38,090 bases of DNA, taken from assembly GCA_944390805.1 (NCBI GenBank), contig CALXQW010000005.1, positions 1 to 38,090 on the forward strand. Reading direction: 5' to 3'. Positions within the stretch are counted from its first letter, which is position 1. Each line of letters starts with the position of its first letter. The notes beneath the pieces were generated by a model. It was not told where the DNA came from. It worked only from the letters and a program-made list of their open reading frames with translations, and did no database searches. This DNA comes from an uncultured Opitutales bacterium (GTDB taxonomy: Bacteria; Verrucomicrobiota; Verrucomicrobiia; Opitutales; Intestinicryptomonadaceae). Both the position numbers and the translations under genes were made by a program. Below, in pieces: positions 24,471-32,311 of the stretch.

Positions 24471-26021
24471 ATGATAGACAAAAAACTCCTCGACGAGCTC
24501 AAAAGACGCCATCAGGAAGCTCTTGATGCCGGCGGCAAGGACAAGCTCGCAAAGCGCAAGGAAAAGGGCCTTCTCTCAGCAAGAGAGCGTTTGGAGGTTC
24601 TATTCGACGAAGGCACATTCCAGGAATTCGGAATGTTTGTAACGCATAACTGCCACAACTTTGGAATGGACAAAAAGGTTCTTCCGGCCGACGGCATAGT
24701 TACAGGAATAGGCCTTGTTGAAGGCAGACCTGTTGCGGCGTTCAGCCAAGATTTCACCGTCAGCGGAGGTTCTTTGGGCTCCAATCATGCAAAGAAAATT
24801 TGCGACCTTATGAAGTTTGCCGGAACAAACGGAATGCCGGTTATAGGCATAAACGACTCTGGCGGCGCTCGCATACAGGAAGGTGTAGAGTCCCTTTCCG
24901 GATACGGCAAGATTTTCTATGAGAATGTTGCGCTTTCAGGCGTGGTTCCGCAGATTTCCATAATAGCGGGTCCGTGCGCGGGCGGAGCGGCGTACAGCCC
25001 GGCTCTGATGGACTTCATCATAATGACCCGCAAGAACTCCAATCTTTTCATTTGCGGACCGCAGGTAATAACGGCGGCCACGGGCGAGAAGGCGGATTTA
25101 TCAATGTTTGCAACGGCTGACGCACATGCGACCGTTTCCGGCAACATACATCTCATAGCCGAAGACGACAAGCAGGCAGTACAGCTTGCCGCGGAGCTCC
25201 TCACGTATCTGCCCAGCAACAATACGCAGGATCCGCCGCACGACTTGAGCGTTCCTGTTGTAAAGACTTACGACGAAGAACTAAACAAGATAGTGCCCGA
25301 CAGTTCAAAGGTACCCTTCAATGTATACGATGTAATTAACCGCATTGTAGACGAGAACAGCTTCTTTGAGATACAGAATTCCTTTGCCAAGAACATGGTT
25401 GTGGGCTTTGCAAGGATAGACGGTGTTGTGATAGGAATAATAGCCAACCAGCCGGCATACAAGGCAGGTTGCTTGGATATAGACGCATCGGATAAGGCAT
25501 CGCGCTTCATACGCACTTGCGACGTCTTCAACATTCCGATCCTCAACCTGGTTGACGTTCCCGGATTCATGCCCGGATTGGCACAGGAGAGGGGCGGCAT
25601 AATACGCCACGGTTCAAAGATGCTGTTTGCCTATGCATCTGCGACCGTTCCGAAAATCACTTTGATTATGCGTAAAGCATACGGCGGAGCTTATCTGGCT
25701 ATGTGCTCTATGGATATGGGCGCCGACATGGTATTTGCCTGGCCGACAGCAGAGATAGCTGTTATGGGTGCAGAAGGCGCGGTAAAGGTTCTCTTCAAGA
25801 AAGAAATAGCCGAGGCTGCCGATCCAAAAGCTAAAGAAGCTGAACTCCGCGAGGAATACAGGGCAAAGTTCTCCACTCCCTACCAGGCTGCAAGCAAGGG
25901 CATGGTAACGGACGTGATAGAACCTGCGCAAACTAAGGGAGTATTGTCTATGGCATTCAGGGCTACGCTCTCAAAGCGCCAGACAAGGCCCGCTAAGAAA
26001 CACGGCAACATAGCCATGTAA
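24471..26021 (+). CDS. mmdA: Methylmalonyl-CoA decarboxylase alpha subunit (carboxyltransferase)
   Basis: 516 residues, the usual length. It moves the carboxyl group of (S)-methylmalonyl-CoA to biotin on the carrier subunit, releasing propionyl-CoA. Two crotonase-like halves: GGSLGSNHAKKICDLMKFA, INDSGGARIQEGVESLSGYG (about 127-146) and GPCAGGAAYSPALMDF in the first; NQPAYKAGCLDIDASDKASRFIRTCD, VDVPGFMPGLAQERGGIIRHG (about 362-382) and RKAYGGAYLAMCSMDMGAD in the second. Sequence alone hardly separates it from the propionyl-CoA carboxylase beta chain. The neighbours decide: membrane subunits of a Na+ pump follow and no biotin carboxylase is present. Hence decarboxylase. Confidence 0.93.
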   Translation: MIDKKLLDELKRRHQEALDAGGKDKLAKRKEKGLLSARERLEVLFDEGTFQEFGMFVTHNCHNFGMDKKVLPADGIVTGIGLVEGRPVAAFSQDFTVSGGSLGSNHAKKICDLMKFAGTNGMPVIGINDSGGARIQEGVESLSGYGKIFYENVALSGVVPQISIIAGPCAGGAAYSPALMDFIIMTRKNSNLFICGPQVITAATGEKADLSMFATADAHATVSGNIHLIAEDDKQAVQLAAELLTYLPSNNTQDPPHDLSVPVVKTYDEELNKIVPDSSKVPFNVYDVINRIVDENSFFEIQNSFAKNMVVGFARIDGVVIGIIANQPAYKAGCLDIDASDKASRFIRTCDVFNIPILNLVDVPGFMPGLAQERGGIIRHGSKMLFAYASATVPKITLIMRKAYGGAYLAMCSMDMGADMVFAWPTAEIAVMGAEGAVKVLFKKEIAEAADPKAKEAELREEYRAKFSTPYQAASKGMVTDVIEPAQTKGVLSMAFRATLSKRQTRPAKKHGNIAM

Positions 26022-26035
26022 GGAGATTTACGCTT

Positions 26036-26437
26036 ATGCAAATATTGGCGTCAAATTTCATAGAGTTGTATCCATCGTACTTGCAGATGACCAACTTCAT
26101 GTTGGTCGGCTTTGCGGTGGTGCTCATAGCGCTGGCGTGCCTGTCGTTTATAACGAGCATAGTCGGATTCTTTTTTTGCCAGGCGGAAAAGCTCAAGAGC
26201 AAGGCAGCCGCAACTGCGGCGGCCGCTCCTGCAGCAGCTCCGGCGCCTACGGCTCCGACGCTGCCTAAAGGCGGCCTTGACGGAGCTCATCTTGCAGTGA
26301 TAACAGCGGCAGTTTATTCCGTTTTAAACGGCGCAAAATGCAGGATAGTTTCAATATCTCCCTCTCAGAACAGCTCCATGTGGGTTGAGAGCGGCAGAAT
26401 GTCCATATTCAATTCGCACAATCCAAAACGCAAATAG
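26036..26437 (+). CDS. mmdD: OadG-like small membrane subunit (MmdD) of the decarboxylase
   Basis: 133 residues. One N-terminal membrane helix (about 20-47) is followed by an Ala/Pro-rich linker (about 54-80) and a short conserved tail (HLAVITAAVYSVLNGAKCRIVSI), as in OadG/MmdD proteins, which assemble the complex and tether the soluble subunits to the beta subunit. AAGGAG lies 9 bases before the ATG and overlaps the mmdA stop region, a good translational link. The residues around 85-115 correspond to the C-terminal segment that contacts the carboxyltransferase in related pumps. Confidence 0.85.
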   Translation: MQILASNFIELYPSYLQMTNFMLVGFAVVLIALACLSFITSIVGFFFCQAEKLKSKAAATAAAAPAAAPAPTAPTLPKGGLDGAHLAVITAAVYSVLNGAKCRIVSISPSQNSSMWVESGRMSIFNSHNPKRK

Positions 26438-26471
26438 CACAAACAATAAAATTTAACATTTAATAAAAGAC

Positions 26472-26861
26472 ATGAAAAAATTACGCATAACAGTTGAAGG
26501 AAAAACCTACGACGTTGAAGTTGAAGTTCTCGGCGGAGAGACCGTATCTGCGGCTCCCGCGGCAGCAAGGGCAGTTCCTGCCGCAGCCGCTGCTCCGGCA
26601 GCCCCAGCACCTGCGGCTCCTGTAGCACCTGCGGCTCCAGCAGCGTCGGGCAGCGGAGTTCCCTGCCCCATCGCTGCGGTTGTTGTATCGGTTGACGTAA
26701 AGCCCGGCCAGCAGATCAAAGAGGGCGACAAGCTCGTTACCCTCGAGGCCATGAAGATGAATACCTTTGTGTTTGCGCCCCGGTCGGGCACGATAGACCA
26801 AGTTCTGGTATCCGCCGGACAAAGCGTTGCGGAGGGTCAGAACTTAGTTACATTCGCATAA
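26472..26861 (+). CDS. mmdC: Biotin carboxyl carrier subunit (MmdC)
   Basis: 129 residues. The N-terminal strand segment (KKLRITVEGKTYDVEVEVL) is followed by a flexible Ala/Pro linker (about 25-60) and a biotinyl domain with the biotinylation site EAMKM (92-96; K95 carries biotin), flanked by the conserved PGQQIKEGDKLVTLEAMKM and PRSGTIDQVLVSAGQSVAEGQNLV turns. It carries CO2 from MmdA to the membrane subunit MmdB. It sits 34 bp after mmdD, with no evident Shine-Dalgarno sequence. Confidence 0.95.
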   Translation: MKKLRITVEGKTYDVEVEVLGGETVSAAPAAARAVPAAAAAPAAPAPAAPVAPAAPAASGSGVPCPIAAVVVSVDVKPGQQIKEGDKLVTLEAMKMNTFVFAPRSGTIDQVLVSAGQSVAEGQNLVTFA

Positions 26862-26975
26862 GCGCGGAATCCGGATTCCCGCGCAGACTGTATGGCTCAT
26901 GATAGAGTTCTTTTGCGCGGGAAAGGAATCTTCGTTTAAACCGAAACCAATCTTTCGCCGAAAATTTTTCGGCGG
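26862..26975 (+). promoter_or_regulatory. Hairpin-rich mmdC-mmdB intergenic region
   Basis: Three structures fit in 129 bp. First, GCGCGGAATCC (26862-26872) can pair with GGATTCCCGCGC (26873-26884), with one bulge. Second, TTCCCGCGCA (26876-26885) can instead pair perfectly with TGCGCGGGAA (26914-26923), excluding the first. Third, CGCCGAAAA (26956-26964) and TTTTCGGCG (26966-26974) form a tight hairpin 16 bp before the mmdB ATG. No T-run follows any of them. They could set the ratio of soluble to membrane subunits through RNA processing, stability or translation. Confidence 0.5.
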
Positions 26976-26990
26976 CAAATTTCAAAAAAA

Positions 26991-28703
26991 ATGCTTCAAA
27001 GTTTAATAGATCTATTATCAAACACCGGCTTCTTCTACGTCGATTGGCGTATGGCGGTCATGTGGTTGGTGTCGATGGCGCTTCTGTATCTGGCTGTATA
27101 CAGGCAGTACGAACCGCTTCTGCTCGTTCCGATAGCCTTCGGAGCGTTGCTGGCAAATTTGCCGACACTCGGAATGACCAATAAACCGGCAAATCCGATA
27201 GTCACTCCCGTTAGCGGCACCGTCAACTGTGTTGTGGTGAATGTAGGCCAGCAGATAACTATGCCCCGCGTGGTAAAGGAAGTTCCTAATACCCTTGCGG
27301 ACCTTGTGGACGCAAAAGCCTTCAAGGAAACTGAATGGGCAATAAAGGAAATCGACGCAAGCATAGCGGCTGCCCAGAAGTCTGCAAATAACACTGCTCT
27401 TCAGGCTCTTACAGAAAAGCGCAACACTCTTACTGCAAAGATGAGTCAGCTCGAAGCTGGAGCGGCAAAGACATTTGCCGACTACTTCAAATTCTTGGAG
27501 GAGTCAACTTCCGACGAAGCCCGCACGAACAAGGCTATGCTTGCAAGAGGAATGCCAAATCTTTTGGCTATGGTTGCCACAGACGACAGAGCCTTGCAGT
27601 GGAAGAACAAGTTCTACCCTGTAAAGTTCTTTGGGCGCGACATTAAGGTGTCGGCTTCCGACAAGCTAATATTTGCCCAGAACGGAGGTACTGTTGTATC
27701 GCTTCCGGTAAAGGATGGAGACAAGGTATTGGGAGGCCAGGAAATCTGCGAAGTTTACAATTCTCATGCAGGCGGTTTGTATTACTATATACAGATGGGC
27801 GTTCTGCTCGAGATATTCCCCCCATTAATCTTCTTGGGTGTAGGCGCGCTGACAGACTTTGGCCCGTTAATTGCAAATCCTAAGACTCTGCTATTGGGTG
27901 CAGCGGCGCAGTTTGGCGTTTTGGCGACGTTCTTCGGAGCTACAATACTGGGTTTCTCATCTACTGAGGCGGCATCTATAGGTATCATAGGCGGAGCCGA
28001 CGGCCCGACATCAATATTTACAACAAACAAGCTTGCACCGCATCTGCTTGCTCCAATAGCAGTTGCCGCATACAGTTATATGGCGCTGGTGCCCGTAATA
28101 CAGCCCCCGATAATGAGGCTGCTTACAACCCAAAAGGAACGTAAGATAAGAATGAGCACACTGCGCAAGGTAAGTAAGCTTGAGAAGCTAATATTTGCGA
28201 TAGTTGTAACTATATTCTGCATAATGCTCGTTCCGGACTGCTCGGCTCTTATAGGAATGCTCATGCTTGGAAACTTCCTCAGAGAGTGCGGAGTTTGCGA
28301 AAGAATAAGCAAAGCAGCCCAGAACGAACTTATAAATGTGATAACAATCTTCCTCGGAACATCCGTGGGTATCACAATGACGGGAGACCGTTTTTTGAGG
28401 GCAGACACCATTTATATACTTATATTGGGTGTTGTAGCATTCGGAATATCGACTGCGGCGGGAGTACTCTTTGCAAAGGGCATGAACTTGTTCCTGAAGA
28501 ATAAGATTAATCCGTTAATCGGATCGGCGGGAGTTTCCGCAGTGCCTATGGCGGCGAGAGTTTCGCAGGTTGAAGGCCAAAAGGCGGATCCCTCGAACTT
28601 CCTTATGATGCACGCAATGGGGCCAAACGTTGCGGGAGTTATAGGAACGGCGGTCGTTGCCGGATTCTTCATAGCTTCGCTGAAGGATTTGGTCGCAAAC
28701 TAA
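26991..28703 (+). CDS. mmdB: Na+-translocating decarboxylase beta subunit with a large extra domain
   Basis: 570 residues against about 380-430 for ordinary OadB/MmdB/GcdB. It decarboxylates carboxybiotin and pumps Na+. The pump core is standard from about 261 on: [47 protein letters not shown] (D337 is the family's essential aspartate) and [20 protein letters not shown] (507-526), with [11 protein letters not shown]. The first helices (about 13-58, [18 protein letters not shown]) are also standard. Between them (about 64-260) lies an insert: [22 protein letters not shown] (69-90), a charged helical stretch (about 99-170) and [34 protein letters not shown] (222-255). The two ends look like halves of a lipoyl/biotinyl fold around a coiled coil, as in membrane fusion proteins. 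Confidence 0.93.
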   Translation: MLQSLIDLLSNTGFFYVDWRMAVMWLVSMALLYLAVYRQYEPLLLVPIAFGALLANLPTLGMTNKPANPIVTPVSGTVNCVVVNVGQQITMPRVVKEVPNTLADLVDAKAFKETEWAIKEIDASIAAAQKSANNTALQALTEKRNTLTAKMSQLEAGAAKTFADYFKFLEESTSDEARTNKAMLARGMPNLLAMVATDDRALQWKNKFYPVKFFGRDIKVSASDKLIFAQNGGTVVSLPVKDGDKVLGGQEICEVYNSHAGGLYYYIQMGVLLEIFPPLIFLGVGALTDFGPLIANPKTLLLGAAAQFGVLATFFGATILGFSSTEAASIGIIGGADGPTSIFTTNKLAPHLLAPIAVAAYSYMALVPVIQPPIMRLLTTQKERKIRMSTLRKVSKLEKLIFAIVVTIFCIMLVPDCSALIGMLMLGNFLRECGVCERISKAAQNELINVITIFLGTSVGITMTGDRFLRADTIYILILGVVAFGISTAAGVLFAKGMNLFLKNKINPLIGSAGVSAVPMAARVSQVEGQKADPSNFLMMHAMGPNVAGVIGTAVVAGFFIASLKDLVAN

Positions 28704-28725
28704 GAGAGAAAATTCCCTGAAAAAT

Positions 28726-28767
28726 CCGGGGGTCGGACAGAATAGGTTCGACCCCTGGAGTTTTTTA
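28726..28767 (+). terminator. Rho-independent terminator after mmdB
   Basis: CCGGGGGTCG (28726-28735) pairs with CGACCCCTGG (28749-28758), with one G-U pair, and is followed by AG and six T residues. It separates mmdB from scpC, so scpC may be read from partial readthrough or its own promoter. Confidence 0.85.
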
Positions 28768-28838
28768 TAAAGCCAATTTTACATAAAAAATAACCACACA
28801 TTACGGCTGGAAAGAAATATCCGGTCGGCTCAAAAGAG

Positions 28839-30320
28839 ATGAAATACAAGATAATGACAGCCCAAGAGGCGGCAAGCCTCATAGAAAACGGCAATACATG
28901 CGCCGTCAGCGGTTTTACCCCGGCAGGCGCTCTAAAGACTATACCGGCGGCTATAGCGGCCAAGGCGGAGGAGGAGCATGCTGCAGGCAGGCCCTTTGCA
29001 ATAAATGTGATATCCGGAGCCTCGACGGGCCCTTCGTGCGACGGCGTATTGGCAAAGGCTAAAGCCATAAAATTCCGCACGCCCTACCAGTCAAACGCAG
29101 ACCTGCGCGCCGGAGCAAATGCCAATGAAATAGACTTTGTAGATATGCACTTGTCCATGGCGCCGCAGTTTATGAACTACGGATTCATGGGACAGATAGA
29201 CTGGGCGATAGTAGAAGCAGCAGATGTATCCGACAACGGCGAGATACTTCTTACGACATCGCTTGGAACAGCTCCTACAGGGTTGAAACTCGCCAAGAAA
29301 ATTCTAATAGAGCTAAACGAATACCACCCCGCCTCAATACGCGGCCTGCACGACATTTACGAGACGGCAAATCCGCCGATGCGCCGCGAAATACCAATAT
29401 ATGCTGCTGGAGACAGATGCGGCAAGGAGGTTGTAAAGGTTGATCCGAGCAAGATAGTTGGAATAGTCCAGACAAACAAGGCGGACGAGGTTGGCGGGTT
29501 TAAGCCAGCAGATCCTATAACAACCAAGATCGGGCAGAACGTAGCCGATTTTCTGGCTGCCGAAATGAAGGCCGGAAGAATTCCTTCCTGTTTCCTTCCC
29601 ATACAGAGCGGCGTTGGTAACATTGCAAATGCGGTGTTAGGATCTTTGGGCAGCAATCCGGAAATACCTCCGTTTACGATGTATTCGGAAGTTCTTCAGG
29701 ATTCAGTAATAGATCTGGTGGAAAAAGGACGCATAAGCGCGGCAAGTGCAACATCGCTTACAGTTACACCTGCAAAGATTCAAGAGGTGTATTCAAATCT
29801 GAAGTTCTTCAAGGAACGTTTGGTACTCCGCCCGCAGGAAATATCCAACAGCCCCGAGGTTGCACGCAGAATAGGTGTAATATCGATAAACACTGCAATA
29901 GAGGCCGACCTTTTCGGAAATGTCAACAGCTCGCACATCATGGGCAAAAACCTGATGAACGGCATAGGCGGCTCTGGCGACTTTACGAGAGCTGCGTACA
30001 TATCCATATACACGGCTCCGTCGGTGGCAAAAGGCGGGCTCATAAGCGCGATAGTTCCGCTTGTATCGCACTGCGACCACAACGAGCACAGCGTGGATAT
30101 AATAGTTACGGAATACGGCGTAGCAGACCTGCGCTGCAAGACTCCTGTGCAGAGGGCGCATATCATAATAGAAAACTGCGCGAATCCGGAATACAAGGAT
30201 TTGCTCAGAAGCTATCTTAAGAGCGTAAAATGCGGACACACACCGCAGACCCTGGCAAAGGCGTTTACAATGCATGAGGCATTCTTAAAAGACGGCGATA
30301 TGCGCAAGGCCGTATTCTAA
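28839..30320 (+). CDS. scpC: Succinyl-CoA:propionate (acetate) CoA-transferase, Cat1/ScpC type
   Basis: 493-residue family I CoA-transferase, matching the length of E. coli ScpC (YgfH) and clostridial Cat1. It passes CoA between propionyl-CoA and succinate, freeing propionate and reactivating succinate for the mutase. Marks: FTPAGALKTIPAAIAAKAEEEH near the N-terminus, FLPIQSGVGNIANAVLGSLG, NTAIEADLFGNVNSSHIMG (E355 aligns with the catalytic glutamate that forms the glutamyl-CoA thioester), GIGGSGDFTRAAYISIYTAPS and TEYGVADLRCKTPVQRA. Acetate could also be an acceptor; context favours propionate. GAGATG at the start gives a weak ribosome site. Confidence 0.93.
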   Translation: MKYKIMTAQEAASLIENGNTCAVSGFTPAGALKTIPAAIAAKAEEEHAAGRPFAINVISGASTGPSCDGVLAKAKAIKFRTPYQSNADLRAGANANEIDFVDMHLSMAPQFMNYGFMGQIDWAIVEAADVSDNGEILLTTSLGTAPTGLKLAKKILIELNEYHPASIRGLHDIYETANPPMRREIPIYAAGDRCGKEVVKVDPSKIVGIVQTNKADEVGGFKPADPITTKIGQNVADFLAAEMKAGRIPSCFLPIQSGVGNIANAVLGSLGSNPEIPPFTMYSEVLQDSVIDLVEKGRISAASATSLTVTPAKIQEVYSNLKFFKERLVLRPQEISNSPEVARRIGVISINTAIEADLFGNVNSSHIMGKNLMNGIGGSGDFTRAAYISIYTAPSVAKGGLISAIVPLVSHCDHNEHSVDIIVTEYGVADLRCKTPVQRAHIIIENCANPEYKDLLRSYLKSVKCGHTPQTLAKAFTMHEAFLKDGDMRKAVF

Positions 30321-30323
30321 GAC

Positions 30324-31265
30324 ATGAGACTTATAAAAAGCCCGGTACTGTTTATTCTGGCGATAATAACGGCAATGCCGTTATTATCGCAGGAGAGTGC
30401 CGGGCTTTTTTTTCTATCCAAGACTGGAGATGTTCCCGGAGCGGTGGCTCTAAGCGGAGCAAAAGACGCGGCTGAAGATTTCAGGAAAGATACAAAAAAA
30501 GACATAAAGATAACCCCGCATTCATATTCCGATGTAAATGAGCTGGGCACGCTATTGGAAAGAGCGTATATAAGCGGGGCTAAGGGAGCGATAATTGCGA
30601 TAGATGGAGATCTGCCCCTAGCGGACGAAGACATATTGAATGCCAGGTTAAAAGACCTGCAGAAGAGAAAATTTACAATTGCCGTAATAGGCGGCAAAAA
30701 CAATGAGATAGACACCCCTATAAAGGGAATAAACGACGAAGAAAAACTCCTCTCAAAGCTCGGCGAGATGATCGGGCAATATAGCGAAAAAATGGGATTT
30801 CAGGCGCTATCGTTTGCACCTGAGAATAACACCTACGAGTTTTCTGAGGAGATATCAAAAAAAATAGCCGACAAGTTCAGCGGCGGGGAAATTAGAAGAG
30901 CAAGTCTGTTTAGCATATATCAAGCTCAGCACGACAGGGAACTTGAAAGACAGGACAATTACGCGCTTATATTTTTATCGCCCGAGCTTCTTGCCGATGC
31001 GCACGCATTCAAAGCGGACAAAGACAGATTATTCAGTGTAGTTTTGGGCGCGCGTGCGGCGGTTATACAGTTATTTCAGCTGGGATACATAGATGCCTGC
31101 ATAACCCCAGATTACTACGGATTTGGATATGCCGCAGCCCGAAGAGTAATAGAAAGAGCAATACTGGAAAGAGATTCTTTAGGGATTTTCAGATTGCCTC
31201 CAAAGGTTTACGACAAATCCAACACGAAAAAGTTTCTATCGGATTGGTCGCTATACTTAAATTAG
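30324..31265 (+). CDS. Periplasmic binding protein-like (type 1) protein
   Basis: 313 residues starting 3 bp after scpC. Signal peptide about 1-22 (LFILAIITAMPLLSQ). The mature part has the type 1 substrate-binding layout: SKTGDVPGAVALSGAKDAAEDF, AYISGAKGAIIAIDGD (about 86-101), RKFTIAVIGG (about 115-124), ALIFLSPELLADAHAF (about 213-228) and LGYIDACITPDYYGFGYAAARRVIERAI (about 253-280), typical of sugar-type binding proteins and LacI effector domains. No ABC transporter subunits are in the window, so it could be a stand-alone sensor or work with a distant permease. Codons 4-30, the signal-peptide region, coincide with a strong terminator-like double hairpin (30335-30413). Confidence 0.75.
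   Translation: MRLIKSPVLFILAIITAMPLLSQESAGLFFLSKTGDVPGAVALSGAKDAAEDFRKDTKKDIKITPHSYSDVNELGTLLERAYISGAKGAIIAIDGDLPLADEDILNARLKDLQKRKFTIAVIGGKNNEIDTPIKGINDEEKLLSKLGEMIGQYSEKMGFQALSFAPENNTYEFSEEISKKIADKFSGGEIRRASLFSIYQAQHDRELERQDNYALIFLSPELLADAHAFKADKDRLFSVVLGARAAVIQLFQLGYIDACITPDYYGFGYAAARRVIERAILERDSLGIFRLPPKVYDKSNTKKFLSDWSLYLN
30335..30413 (+). terminator. Terminator-like double hairpin inside the start of the binding-protein gene
   Basis: The outer stem AAAAAGCCCGGTAC (30335-30348) pairs with GTGCCGGGCTTTTT (30397-30410) over 14 bp with one G-U, and runs directly into a T8 tract (30406-30413). Inside it GCGATAATAACGGC (30360-30373) and GCCGTTATTATCGC (30377-30390) form a perfect 14-bp stem with a 3-base loop. 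It lies 15 bp after the scpC stop, where a terminator is expected, yet within codons 4-30 of the next gene. Confidence 0.85.
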
Positions 31266-31541
31266 TGCTTCAAGCAAGAATGTGCCATAAAAAGATCTAC
31301 AGCTATCCGATAAACTTGCAATAGGCTTAAGATATTTTTATTTTTGATCAAAAGCCCCCTTACAGATTCTACCTGCGCAATATCAACATGCGCCAAAAGA
31401 AGCATTCTTTGCATTAGATAAGAACATTTTGCATATATATGCGATAATTTTATGCAAGAAATAGATATAAACATGTATTTACGCCCCACCCTATCTCTGA
31501 TATGATTAATTCATACAGCAAGATTCACTGGAGACAAATAC

Positions 31542-32288
31542 ATGAAAGACAAGATAGCCATAATCACAGGAGCCGCACAAGGAATTGGGAAAGCCTGCGC
31601 ACAGGCATTTGCAAAAGCGGGCGCAACAAGTATACTTGTAGATATAAATGAACCTATAGATCAGGCCAGAGAACTTGTCGAGGCCGGTCTAAAGGCCGAA
31701 AGCTACCGCTGTGATGTGTCAGACAAGGCATCTGTTATGGAAACAATATCAAGAATTGTGGACAAATATGGACAAATAGACGCCGCGGTAAATAACGCCG
31801 GGATTCAGACTCCACAGCGGCCTATGGCAGAAATAACCGACGAGGAATTTGAATGTACAGTGGCAGTAGATTTCAAAGGTGTGTGGAACTGCATGCGTTA
31901 TGAAATATTGCAGATGTTAAAACAGAAATCAAAGGGTGCAATAGTCAATATATCCTCTCAAGGGGGAATAACGGCATTTCCGGGACAAGCGGCATACATA
32001 GCATGCAAACATGCAGTAATTGGCCTGACGAGAACCGCTGCTATGGATTATGCAGCCGTAGGCATACGTATAAATGCAGTCTGTCCGGGTGTTATAAGAA
32101 CTCCTATGGCGGAAGAATTAATAAGGAGAAACCCGGAAGTTGAAAGAGAGCTCATCAGAGATATTCCTGCGGGTAGGCTTGGAGAACCCGAAGAGATAGC
32201 TCAAGCCGCACTCTGGTTATGCGAACCGAAGAACAGTTTTATAGCCGGACACGCACTGCTTGTAGACGGCGGATTTACGATCCATTAA
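31542..32288 (+). CDS. Short-chain dehydrogenase/reductase (SDR)
   Basis: 248-residue classical SDR. Cofactor motif TGAAQGIG (9-16), VDIN after beta-2 (suggesting NAD(H) preference), CDVSD, NNAG (84-87), catalytic S139, Y152 and K156 (YIACK), and PG..RTPM after the active site. FabG-like in length and C-terminus (LLVDGGFTIH), but not in a fatty acid cluster. The substrate cannot be told. GGAG lies about 9 bases before the ATG. It overlaps the upstream region of the aldo/keto reductase gene by context (24 bp gap), so the two are probably cotranscribed, with the AraC gene behind them. Confidence 0.92.
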   Translation: MKDKIAIITGAAQGIGKACAQAFAKAGATSILVDINEPIDQARELVEAGLKAESYRCDVSDKASVMETISRIVDKYGQIDAAVNNAGIQTPQRPMAEITDEEFECTVAVDFKGVWNCMRYEILQMLKQKSKGAIVNISSQGGITAFPGQAAYIACKHAVIGLTRTAAMDYAAVGIRINAVCPGVIRTPMAEELIRRNPEVERELIRDIPAGRLGEPEEIAQAALWLCEPKNSFIAGHALLVDGGFTIH

Positions 32289-32311
32289 ATAGCCAACGCG
32301 AGGAAGATCTT

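Noticed and set aside
24471..26021. Propionyl-CoA carboxylase beta subunit
   Set aside because: The sequence would fit, but OadG- and OadB-like membrane subunits follow and there is no biotin carboxylase gene; decarboxylase is the better call.
31262..31489. Minus-strand 75-codon frame between the binding-protein gene and the SDR gene
   Set aside because: No ribosome site, no family resemblance, and it overlaps the likely promoter region of the SDR gene. A gene remnant cannot be excluded.
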